NCBI GenBank assembly: GCA_017942005.1
Contig: JAGAVJ010000053.1
Coordinates: forward strand, 62,001 to 126,000
Direction of reading: 5' to 3'
Source of the DNA: Clostridia bacterium
GTDB taxonomy: Bacteria; Bacillota; Clostridia; Oscillospirales; CAG-272
DNA: 64,000 nucleotides
Shown: in pieces, positions 16,060 through 23,693 of the stretch
Layout: each line of letters opens with the position of its first letter
Numbering within the stretch: position 1 is the stretch's first letter
Program-made: the position numbers and the translations under genes
Notes under the pieces: generated by a model
Seen by the model: only the letters and a program-made list of their open reading frames with translations
What the model was told of the DNA's origin: nothing
The model's database searches: none

Positions 16060-17247
16060 TCAATTTTCAACATTTTTTGCATGTTCCAATGCATTTTTCA
16101 CTGCCTGCATGATCCCCCTGGAGCTGTATGTTGCACCGGAAACAGCGTCTACCTCTGTGTTTTGATTAATTAAAATTGCTTCAATGATTGATTTCTCTGC
16201 TTGCTCAAAATACCACGAATCTTCTTCTGCGGTTTTTGCTGTAATTGCAGTGATGTGATCATTTAAAATTGTGACATCTACGGTAATATCGCCGTCATAA
16301 CCAAATGCGGATGCTGTATACGTTCCGTCTTTGTACAGACGCAGGGGTTTCTGTGCTGGAATATCTTCGGTTATCGTGCTTGTTTCAATCATTTCAGAGG
16401 ATGAAGCGATGGTTTCTTCTGCTGTTTCCATAGGCGTTGTGTCAGAAACTGTGTATGTTGGAAGGGAAAGAACAGCATTGTCGTCTTTTTTGACGGGTGA
16501 CATGAGAATCACGACACAGACCATACATAAGACAACACCCAATCCGCTCAAACGGCTGACAACATATTTGTATTCCGGTTTTTTCTTGCAGATTTCTTTA
16601 TAAATACGGCAAAATGCATAACTGATAAATAGCAGACTGTAAACGATGACATTGATGATATAATCTGTTTTGCCGCTTTGTGCCAATGGGAGAAACAACA
16701 CCATCACATGCACATAGATCAGCGTATAAAACAAATAAGCGAGCCGCTGTATCTTTTTCCATAATTTTGCGGACATTTTTTTGCGAATGGATGGAATTGA
16801 GAGAATTGTCAGTGGAATCATAATGAACAGCATGATCAAGGAAAGAATGCCGGCAGTCAGATGCGTCGGTTTCATGCTTTGAGGATTTGAAAACATCCGG
16901 ACAAAATACGTTTTTCCGTAGCCGAAGTTGTGACCGAGCGTCAGGATTGCAGCAAGAATCGATAATTCACCGCGGATTGGCATCCATGTTTTCATTGGAG
17001 CAGAGCCGTTTGGCAGTGCGCCTATCCACATAATTACGCACCAGAGTGCTGTTGCAAATGCTCCCCGGCTGAACAGAGAAATGATACCGTTTACGATACC
17101 ATTTTGCACACCGTGAAAATCAAAGATTGTGACTGCGATGGAAATAACAGCCGCCGCAGCATAAAAAACAACAGCATGCTTTTTTAATGCTTTTCTGCAA
17201 GTATAGGAGAAGATAACGGCAAGAAACAAAGCGAAAATCAATAACAT
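16060..17247 (-). CDS. Ferric-reductase-like membrane protein with C-terminal FMN-binding domain
   Basis: The protein has 395 residues. The N-terminal 220 hold about six membrane segments with His residues (LGHNFGYGKTYF near 103, YVHVMVLFLPL near 178) like the ferric reductase/YedZ fold. After a Ser/Thr-rich linker (about 258-293), residues 300-390 form an FMN_bind domain (PF04205). The covalent flavinylation site is DAVSGATYSS, with Thr in SGAT as the acceptor. ApbE downstream would modify it. The expected role is moving electrons across the membrane to an extracytosolic acceptor such as ferric iron. The ATG at 17247 lies 14 bases after a stem-loop that separates it from the SD. Confidence 0.85.
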   Translation of the reverse strand: MLLIFALFLAVIFSYTCRKALKKHAVVFYAAAAVISIAVTIFDFHGVQNGIVNGIISLFSRGAFATALWCVIMWIGALPNGSAPMKTWMPIRGELSILAAILTLGHNFGYGKTYFVRMFSNPQSMKPTHLTAGILSLIMLFIMIPLTILSIPSIRKKMSAKLWKKIQRLAYLFYTLIYVHVMVLFLPLAQSGKTDYIINVIVYSLLFISYAFCRIYKEICKKKPEYKYVVSRLSGLGVVLCMVCVVILMSPVKKDDNAVLSLPTYTVSDTTPMETAEETIASSSEMIETSTITEDIPAQKPLRLYKDGTYTASAFGYDGDITVDVTILNDHITAITAKTAEEDSWYFEQAEKSIIEAILINQNTEVDAVSGATYSSRGIMQAVKNALEHAKNVEN

Positions 17248-17290
17248 AGCATGATCAACAACTTCCGTTTTGCGAAAGATTCCTTTCCTT
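17248..17290 (-). promoter_or_regulatory. SD-hairpin-start element of the FMN-binding reductase gene
   Basis: On the minus strand AAGGAAAGGA (17290-17281) is followed by the stem CTTTCG/CGGAAG (17278-17273 and 17267-17262, one G-T pair, loop CAAAA). A 14-base tail and ATG at 17247 follow. Confidence 0.55.
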
Positions 17291-17361
17291 AGAATTTTGA
17301 ATTTTGTTTCTTCTGTATATAAACGTTTCTTTTGAAATGGGGCAAAGCCTTTTTTGATTGA

Positions 17362-17404
17362 ACAGCCGGTATTAAGACCGGAGGAAAGTCCTAATGCCGG
17401 CTGT
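17362..17404 (-). terminator. Long hairpin between the surface-protein and reductase genes
   Basis: An outer 8-base stem ACAGCCGG/CCGGCTGT continues inward as TATTAAGAC/GTCCTAATG. There is no U-run on the minus-strand side, so it may be a processing site or partial terminator that sets different levels for the two genes. Confidence 0.5.
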
Positions 17405-17422
17405 ATCTATACTACAGACAGT

Positions 17423-18913
17423 TTATGAATGCTTTTTCTTTGAAAGGAGGAGACCCATACCTGCTGCTCCTGCCATTATCATTGCAGAAAGCATCAAGTG
17501 CATCGCATCTTCTGTTTTTGGTGTGGAAGCTGGCTCAGTATACTCTGTCAGAGCAGGTTCTACAGCGACCGGTTCTGTACCAAGGTCTTCAAAAAGATCA
17601 GTTTCTGCTGCCAATACAGAGGCGACAGCGGCATTCTGTATGGTAACGGTGCATTGCAATGCGGTAGTATATCCGGTAGATACGACCTGGATTTGGTATA
17701 CACCATCCGCTGGAAATACTTTGGTATCTCTTTGTTCTGCTGCCGCATCAATCAAACCGTGATCGTCGATAATTTTAACACCGCGCTTACCGGATGCAGC
17801 ATAGGATGTTTCACCGACTGTAACTGTGGAAATATTCTTTAAGAAATTCTCAAAATCAACTTCCGATGCACCATTTGCTTTGATCAGTCCGGTATCGGAC
17901 ACTGCTGCCGGCATGGAATCCGATGTCAGGGTGAATGCGGTTTTGACATCTGCATAGCTTCCGCCTGCATCATGAACGACAAGGGTGTAGCTGCCGGGAA
18001 GCGCGTTTTGATAAGCAATTGCGGTATCTGTTACAGAGCAGCTCAGACCTTCGACGCTGTACTGTTTGCTGTAATCCTGCGGGAAGCCGGACATCGATAG
18101 ACTGGTATGTGCGGCGTCAATACCGGCGTCATCTACGGTCAGCGTATAGTCAAATTTAATCGGAACATATAGATTGGTTTTCAGAATATGGTAACCGGAA
18201 TCGGTGATATATGTGATTTGATCAATGGTTTGTCCGACAAGGGAAGCATAATCATCATACACCAGCGTATTGCCGTGTGCTTCTTCTGTTATAAAACCAG
18301 AAGACCATGCGATTTCATCGCGCCAGATGTTTTCCAGATGACGCATACCGTATGCGGTTCCGTTTGCTGTATGCAGAATCACACCGAATACTCTGCCGAT
18401 ATCGGATGTACCGTTTGCATTATTGATTGCGGCGTCAATACAGTAATCGCCGTATCTGGTATCTGTGGTAATTGTCGCGGTTATACTGTCGATTTCAGCA
18501 GATGCCCCTTTTACGGTAGAGAATGCTGCCTTACCGTTTTCCACGTTTACTTCTTTATACGCAGCGGGAATGGAATCCAATTGCGTAAATCCGTAATTAT
18601 TTTCACCAAGCGCATTTAAATCTTCTTTGGAAATTGCAACAGGATAAACAACACCTTCGATTGTTCCGCCGCCGTTTTCCTGTTCTGTGCTGTATGTACC
18701 GGCTGTCAGATTTTCATTCTTCCATTTTGAAGTGGTTGCGGAGGATACAGCATCAACTTCAAAGCCGATGCCTTCTTCGGCATAAAAATCATTGTAGGGA
18801 ATCTGCATGGTTCCATACACGACATCATTTTCCTGTGCTGCAATGGCAACCGGGAAAACACTGGTAATCAGTGCGGTGCAGAGAATGGTTTGAAACGTTT
18901 TTTTGTAGTTCAT
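17423..18913 (-). CDS. Secreted surface protein with flavinylation-like motif and C-terminal anchor (Tp47-like)
   Basis: The 496-residue protein has a signal peptide (1-26), then GTMQIPYNDFYAEEG and VDAVSSATTSKW near residues 51-62. The latter resembles the ApbE flavinylation motif (D-x-x-S-G-A-T) with Ser for Gly. The N-terminal layout recalls Treponema Tp47-type proteins. Residues 240-470 contain beta-rich repeats. The C-terminal end TPKTED, a hydrophobic segment and SKKKHS looks like a cell-wall sorting signal, but it carries Glu where LPxTG-type signals have Gly, so a plain membrane anchor is possible. It is the first gene of the apbE locus behind a promoter with two palindromic operators. 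Flavin carriage and Tp47 relationship are inferences from short motifs. Confidence 0.65.
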   Translation of the reverse strand: MNYKKTFQTILCTALITSVFPVAIAAQENDVVYGTMQIPYNDFYAEEGIGFEVDAVSSATTSKWKNENLTAGTYSTEQENGGGTIEGVVYPVAISKEDLNALGENNYGFTQLDSIPAAYKEVNVENGKAAFSTVKGASAEIDSITATITTDTRYGDYCIDAAINNANGTSDIGRVFGVILHTANGTAYGMRHLENIWRDEIAWSSGFITEEAHGNTLVYDDYASLVGQTIDQITYITDSGYHILKTNLYVPIKFDYTLTVDDAGIDAAHTSLSMSGFPQDYSKQYSVEGLSCSVTDTAIAYQNALPGSYTLVVHDAGGSYADVKTAFTLTSDSMPAAVSDTGLIKANGASEVDFENFLKNISTVTVGETSYAASGKRGVKIIDDHGLIDAAAEQRDTKVFPADGVYQIQVVSTGYTTALQCTVTIQNAAVASVLAAETDLFEDLGTEPVAVEPALTEYTEPASTPKTEDAMHLMLSAMIMAGAAGMGLLLSKKKHS

Positions 18914-18950
18914 TGAAATCTCCTTTTGCTATGTAAAAAACATTTTTGAA

Positions 18951-19069
18951 GTTAGCGCGCGCTAACACGTGCGCAAAAAAATATGCGAGACTTCGTCTCT
19001 GAAACCTGCATAAGAGTTAGCGTCTGCTAATTTCGATAACATTATAGCATAAACTGGAATATTTGTCAA
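18951..19069 (-). promoter_or_regulatory. Promoter with two TTAGC-N4-GCTAA operators for the flavin electron-transfer locus
   Basis: On the minus strand TTGACA (19069-19064), a 17-base spacer and TATAAT (19046-19041) form a consensus promoter. GTTAGCGTCTGCTAAT at 19016-19031 lies just downstream of the expected start site. A perfect palindrome GTTAGCGCGCGCTAAC lies at 18951-18966, in the leader. The paired inverted repeats suggest repression by a dimeric regulator. The half-site TTAGC resembles but does not match DtxR/IdeR boxes. Confidence 0.75.
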
Positions 19070-19435
19070 TATGAAATCGAGAATTTTATACGGTTCGTGA
19101 TGAAATGCTATGAAGCAGGAACATATGAAATGCAGATTTGTATATTTTTTCATAATCATTCATCATGTAACATTACGATTATACTCTTGTATCTCAAGGC
19201 AGAATGAGAAGTGTCACCCGCCGCGTATCATAGTATGTGATGTGTAACAAGATGGTGCACTGCAATCAATCAATCAAAAGAAGTTGCTGCACATAGGGGC
19301 AACAACCTCTTTTTTATAGAAATATTTCTTTTATAAAATTGCCGCAGTACAACTTTCCATTTTTGCGTTGATGTTATATGGAAAGAATTGTCAGGATATG
19401 ACAGAGGAGGGGGTATTTGCATTTAATAGTTCTAT
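19070..19435. other. Spacer between the surface-protein promoter and the glycosidase-like gene
   Basis: No gene is supported. On the plus strand an imperfect stem (AAGTTGCTGC with GGCAACAACCT, about 19283-19311) followed by CTTTTTT at 19312-19318 looks like a terminator, yet no plus-strand gene precedes it. It could end an unseen small RNA or an antisense transcript. Confidence 0.3.
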
Positions 19436-20674
19436 TTAGAAAATCAATGGCTGTACCGCCGTATAAGCGCCCGTTGCCGATGTCCCATAAATCCGCATCC
19501 CGTGGCCGCCGTCTAAATTGAACCACTCGATGGGCATACCTTCTGCTGCATGCGCAGCGGTATGTGCAAGAAATTCCTCTATCATCTGTGATGCGGCGGT
19601 TTTATCGTATTCTGCCATGACTGCTGCATAAAATCCGGTTGGGGTTGCCCAATATCCGCCGTTTTGATACCAGTTGCGGCCGACACTGCTGCATTCCCAC
19701 ATGGATGCTTCACTGTAGTCTTCATCGGTCGGAATCTGTCGAATATATCCGTGCATGGAAACCGTTCCGTTTTTATAGGCGTCATATAATGTTTTTGCTG
19801 TTTTTTGCGTTTGTGATTCAGAGAGCAAGCCGAGATAAGCCGCGACGGCAGTGCCCCACACATCATGCTGATGTCCAACACCTGTTGCAGAATAAAACCA
19901 TCCGGTTTGTTCCTCATAAAAAGTTGATACAATGGCAGATGCAATACGGTCCGCCCGTTGATTATATGCAGCGCTTTTTTCGGCGTCACCGATATGCGCT
20001 GTCATACGTGTCAGGGAAACGGCAGCCATCCAGCGCAGAATGGACGCGCTGAGCAAAAGTCCCGTTTTGCGGATTGCATCGTGAAAACCAAAATCTACAT
20101 TAAATGCTTCATCCAGACTATAACAGAGATCGGTTTCTGCGTCGATGTGATAAGCATCCCAAGCGTGTTCCAGCCGTTCCATCAGCGTGAGGCCGCCGAA
20201 GTCTTCTTTCAATATCTGGTAATCTCCAGTCATAGCAGTATAAGTTCCTGCCATCATGACGTAAAAATAATTATCGCACAACGGTGGATAAAAACCGTAT
20301 AATCCGGTGCCCTGATCGTCTCCGTCGGCATAGGTGCCAGGGAAGTAAACCGCTTTTCCATTGTCATTGATGTGGTCAGCCACTGCCCATGCGGGGACAC
20401 ACAAACCGTTGGCAAGCGTTCGTTCTTCTGCACCGTTTTGCCCGAATAGGCTGGTAATGCGGATATACTGCCGCATATGTGCCGCATCGACCAGTCCGCT
20501 TTGCATCATCATAGCACTGTCGCGTACCCAGAAGCTTGGGTATCCGTTGTCACCGGCCGGAAGCAGGAGCGGTGTTGTGCCGCTGTGTTCTGTTTCCTTG
20601 ACAAAGGTACAGCGGTCAATTATATCTTTTGCGATGCTCCGCAGCGCTGCGGCTTGTTTGCAATTGGTAATCAT
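19436..20674 (-). CDS. Six-hairpin glycosidase-like protein
   Basis: The 412-residue protein lacks a signal peptide. Its aromatic and acidic pattern fits an (alpha/alpha)6-barrel glycosidase: PSFWVRDSAMMMQSG near residue 50, DNYFYVMMAGTY near 133, ASMWECSSVGRNWYQNGGYWATPTGFY near 325 (read here as separate short motifs) and a C-terminal GMRIYGTSATGAY. I cannot assign a GH family or substrate. It lies 23 bases downstream of a solute-binding lipoprotein on the same strand, with a divergent LacI regulator and an operator upstream, so a carbohydrate role is likely. ATG at 20674 follows AAAGAGGAAC. Confidence 0.6.
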   Translation of the reverse strand: MITNCKQAAALRSIAKDIIDRCTFVKETEHSGTTPLLLPAGDNGYPSFWVRDSAMMMQSGLVDAAHMRQYIRITSLFGQNGAEERTLANGLCVPAWAVADHINDNGKAVYFPGTYADGDDQGTGLYGFYPPLCDNYFYVMMAGTYTAMTGDYQILKEDFGGLTLMERLEHAWDAYHIDAETDLCYSLDEAFNVDFGFHDAIRKTGLLLSASILRWMAAVSLTRMTAHIGDAEKSAAYNQRADRIASAIVSTFYEEQTGWFYSATGVGHQHDVWGTAVAAYLGLLSESQTQKTAKTLYDAYKNGTVSMHGYIRQIPTDEDYSEASMWECSSVGRNWYQNGGYWATPTGFYAAVMAEYDKTAASQMIEEFLAHTAAHAAEGMPIEWFNLDGGHGMRIYGTSATGAYTAVQPLIF

Positions 20675-20697
20675 AAACAGTTCCTCTTTTCGTAAGT

Positions 20698-22146
20698 TTA
20701 TTGATAAAGCGTTAAGAATTTTTCCATTGCGGCATTTGCCTGTTTTTCATGGGATGCCAGTTTGGAGGTAATATCGCGTTTATTGGTGATTGCATCCAGA
20801 ATATCGGCTGCCACACCGCCAAGACCATAGAATTCACCCCAGTCCCATGTGACGTTTTCGCAGATGAGCTGCAGCATTTCCGCACTTTCCGCATCGCGTG
20901 TCTGCTTGACTTGCAGGGACAGTTCATATTCGGCGGGCATGGAGACTGTATGGGAAACGGCTGCCATTGCGTCTGTCAAGGTTCCAGCAAAATCAGGATT
21001 TTCTACAGTGACGGGAATCATCGCTATGGTACCAATCCAATAATTGGCGCCGGAATAATAGTTTTCCTGACTTTCATCATATTTGGGGTATGGAACAATG
21101 CCGAAATCAGAATCCATGTCGCGCAGAAGGGTCATATCACAGATGGCGGCGCACAAGAAAAGCGTTCTGTCTTCACGAAACATTTTGTTGGCGTCGTAGG
21201 TCTGATAATTTTTATGCGGCATGACGTTCGGATTGGATAACAGATCGCCAAGTTTTTGAATCAATGCGATGTTGCGCTCCGACTGATAACAGTATTCCGG
21301 GACACCGCCTATATTGTGTGTCACCCGTCCTTCTGCTGCCGTAAAGAAGGCATATTCACCGCCTGTTTCCACAGCAAGACCGTAGGCATCGTCGGAATCC
21401 CATTTGCCGTTGTTGTCAATGTCTTTTGCCAGACCGGAGATCATCGTATACAGGCGATCAATGGTCCATGTGCCGTCCTTCACATAGGAATAGGGAGAGG
21501 GAAGACTATTTTGTGTCAGAACCGTATTGTTGAAAAACATGGCAAACGGTGCGACAACGGTGCGTGTGGTGATACTGCCGCCGGCGCCGAAAATTTTACC
21601 GTTGATCATAAAATCCTGTTTCGTGTGCTTGTCCCACCACGGTGCAGATAAATCGAGCATGGGAAGCTCCGCAAGGTTATATAGCAGTTCGCTGCTGACC
21701 GCAGGTGCAAAAACAAGATTGACCGAGCCGAGAATCATATCAATGGGGAAGTCATTTGCCATGACGCCTTTTTGAAGGGCTGCATAAATTTCGAGATCGT
21801 CGACATCGGTGTATTCAATGGTAATGCCGAAATGTTCGCACAGCATCCGGTCACGTTTCAATAACGCATCATCGACGATGTCACCTGCATGTGCTTCTGT
21901 CGGATATTGAAATATGTTCAGTGTGTTTCTCCAATCACTTGCCGCCAAGACACGGAAGGTTTTTCCGGTATAATCAGACGCTGAATAACGGTCAAGGGGA
22001 TCGGATTCTGCTGTTTGAATTGCGGTATCGATACTTGCCTGCGTGGTTTGTGAAATTCTTCCTCCCTCATTGCATCCGGCCAAAAAAGTCAGAACCGTGC
22101 AAAGTCCAATTGCAGATTTCATCAGGCAGTTTTTTCTGGTATTCAT
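20698..22146 (-). CDS. Extracellular solute-binding lipoprotein
   Basis: The 482-residue protein has a signal peptide ending in lipobox FLAGC near residue 26. The body resembles family 1 sugar-binding ABC receptors of Clostridia, with WWDKHTKQDFMINGKIF and WTIDRLYTMISGLAKDIDNN, here cited as short blocks. A similar block pattern (PWWxxxxxxxMxxGxxYxxxGxI) occurs in the protein at 52.5 kb. No ABC permease or ATPase is nearby, so partners must lie elsewhere or the protein has a sensory role. The ATG at 22146 is about 15 bases from AAAGGAG. A LacI-type operator lies 46 bases upstream of the start. Confidence 0.85.
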   Translation of the reverse strand: MNTRKNCLMKSAIGLCTVLTFLAGCNEGGRISQTTQASIDTAIQTAESDPLDRYSASDYTGKTFRVLAASDWRNTLNIFQYPTEAHAGDIVDDALLKRDRMLCEHFGITIEYTDVDDLEIYAALQKGVMANDFPIDMILGSVNLVFAPAVSSELLYNLAELPMLDLSAPWWDKHTKQDFMINGKIFGAGGSITTRTVVAPFAMFFNNTVLTQNSLPSPYSYVKDGTWTIDRLYTMISGLAKDIDNNGKWDSDDAYGLAVETGGEYAFFTAAEGRVTHNIGGVPEYCYQSERNIALIQKLGDLLSNPNVMPHKNYQTYDANKMFREDRTLFLCAAICDMTLLRDMDSDFGIVPYPKYDESQENYYSGANYWIGTIAMIPVTVENPDFAGTLTDAMAAVSHTVSMPAEYELSLQVKQTRDAESAEMLQLICENVTWDWGEFYGLGGVAADILDAITNKRDITSKLASHEKQANAAMEKFLTLYQ

Positions 22147-22191
22147 TTTTATTGGATAGGCTCCTTTCCTATTTATTGAAATCAACATGGG

Positions 22192-22201
22192 TTAACGTTA
22201 A
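22192..22201. promoter_or_regulatory. Putative LacI-family operator
   Basis: A perfect palindrome TTAACGTTAA lies in the divergent region between the solute-binding lipoprotein and the LacI gene. It has the central CG typical of LacI/GalR operators. A related half-site TTTAACGTG is at about 22273-22281, next to the LacI promoter, so autoregulation is possible. Confidence 0.6.
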
Positions 22202-22293
22202 TCTTATGTGTTTCTATTATAGCAAATAACCATTCGATTGTCAATAGAATTGCAAGGATTTTTATATGTTATTTTTTTAACGTGTGGTTATAC

Positions 22294-22322
22294 TTGACAA
22301 AATATAAAAATCCCTGTATAAT
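22294..22322 (+). promoter_or_regulatory. Promoter of the LacI-family gene
   Basis: TTGACA (22294-22299), a 17-base spacer and TATAAT (22317-22322) lie 41 bases before the start codon. Confidence 0.85.
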
Positions 22323-22363
22323 AAACCTATTCCCAAAGAGAGAGAAGGAGCCAATTGCATGGC

Positions 22364-23404
22364 ATGAAACAAACAACCATTGTAGATATCGCAAAAGCTG
22401 CCGGTGTCAGCGCGTATACCGTTTCCAAAGCGCTGAACGGACAGGAAAAAATCAGTGCACAAACGCGGGAACGTATTTTAAAATTAGCAAAAGAAATGGA
22501 TTACCGCCCGAATCTTTCTGCCAAACGGCTGCGCGGTGGAACATACCGCATTCATGTAATCTATCCCAAAGAACCAGCAGAGTTTTATCAATATTGGATT
22601 TCCGGTGTACAGAATGCGGTACAGAAAATTGCAGATGACAGACTGCATGTATCCTATTTTCCGTGCCGGCATGTCAATGCTGCGGACGGATACCGTGATG
22701 CTCTGGAACAAACGTTATCCGCATCACCGGACGGTGTAATTCTGGTCAACTGTTATCCGCATGCAGAATATACCGATTTGCTTTTGGAACTGACGGCGCG
22801 CCATATTCCCATCATAACCAGTGTGATTGGCGCCGATGATACGATTCCTGTACTTGGACACGTTGCGCCGGATCCTGTTTTAATCGGTACGTTGGCGGCG
22901 GAGTTGTTTTCCGGATTTTCGGTTCGGCATCCGGCAATTTTTGCAGGACATCTTGCTTCCGATTTGCATAAACAAAGCATTGCTGCATTCATGGAATCCG
23001 CTGAAAACTATCATCTTTCTGTCTGCGGCTGTTTTGAAACCGATGAGGACCCGCAAACGGCATATCAGCAAACCGGCAAATTGTTTTCAGAGCATCCGGC
23101 GGCAGACGGCATTTATGTGACGTCCTACAACGCGGCGGGCGTCTGTTCCTATCTGGAAGACCATAATATGAAAGACCGTGTATGTGTCATCGGTTGCGAC
23201 TTGTATCCCGCATTGAACCAAAAGCTGCAAAACGGCTCTCTGCGCGTTTCCATTTTTCAGCATCAGGATATCCTCGGCGCATGTGCAGTGCAGTATCTGT
23301 ACGAGTATTTATGCGGTGTCCGGACGGCAGATCAATGTGCGCTGCGGCATGTCGTGCAGCCGGTATTTCCCTGTATGCTGCCGTATTATCAAAAATTTTT
23401 ATAA
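22364..23404 (+). CDS. LacI/GalR-family transcriptional regulator
   Basis: The 346-residue protein has an N-terminal helix-turn-helix (TTIVDIAKAAGVSAYTVSKAL, quoted in part as VDIAKAAGVSAYTVSKAL) with the hinge-helix region NLSAKRLRGG. A periplasmic-binding-protein-like effector domain follows. It should bind a sugar or sugar derivative and control nearby genes. The divergent lipoprotein and glycosidase-like genes behind the TTAACGTTAA site are the best candidates. ATG at 22364 is preferred; an in-frame TTG at 22355 sits too close to AAGGAG, while the ATG is 13 bases from it. Confidence 0.9.
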   Translation: MKQTTIVDIAKAAGVSAYTVSKALNGQEKISAQTRERILKLAKEMDYRPNLSAKRLRGGTYRIHVIYPKEPAEFYQYWISGVQNAVQKIADDRLHVSYFPCRHVNAADGYRDALEQTLSASPDGVILVNCYPHAEYTDLLLELTARHIPIITSVIGADDTIPVLGHVAPDPVLIGTLAAELFSGFSVRHPAIFAGHLASDLHKQSIAAFMESAENYHLSVCGCFETDEDPQTAYQQTGKLFSEHPAADGIYVTSYNAAGVCSYLEDHNMKDRVCVIGCDLYPALNQKLQNGSLRVSIFQHQDILGACAVQYLYEYLCGVRTADQCALRHVVQPVFPCMLPYYQKFL

Positions 23405-23486
23405 TCAAAGTGTGATACGATTCTTGAATTTAAAAAAGGATGCATCGCAGACAAACAATATAAATTATAAAAATATAAAAAAACAG

Positions 23487-23515
23487 TTGACAGAATTGTA
23501 AAGATATGGTACAAT
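23487..23515 (+). promoter_or_regulatory. Promoter of the tandem lipoprotein genes
   Basis: TTGACA (23487-23492), a 17-base spacer and TACAAT (23510-23515). The 180-base leader that follows contains TTCTGAT and ATCAGAA segments that could pair, but no recognised riboswitch. Bases 23405-23486 show nothing. Confidence 0.75.
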
Positions 23516-23693
23516 AAAACCAATAGAAATTGTTCTGATATCATAAATCGCTGTAACAGGATATTAAAGGGAATCAGAATTTAATTTTCCCCCAATTTCA
23601 GAACAGATGATAGTAAAGACAGAGATACTCTATGCAGATAAAATAATAAATGCGGTTATCCAATACAATTAATTATAAGGGAGAACTGACAAT

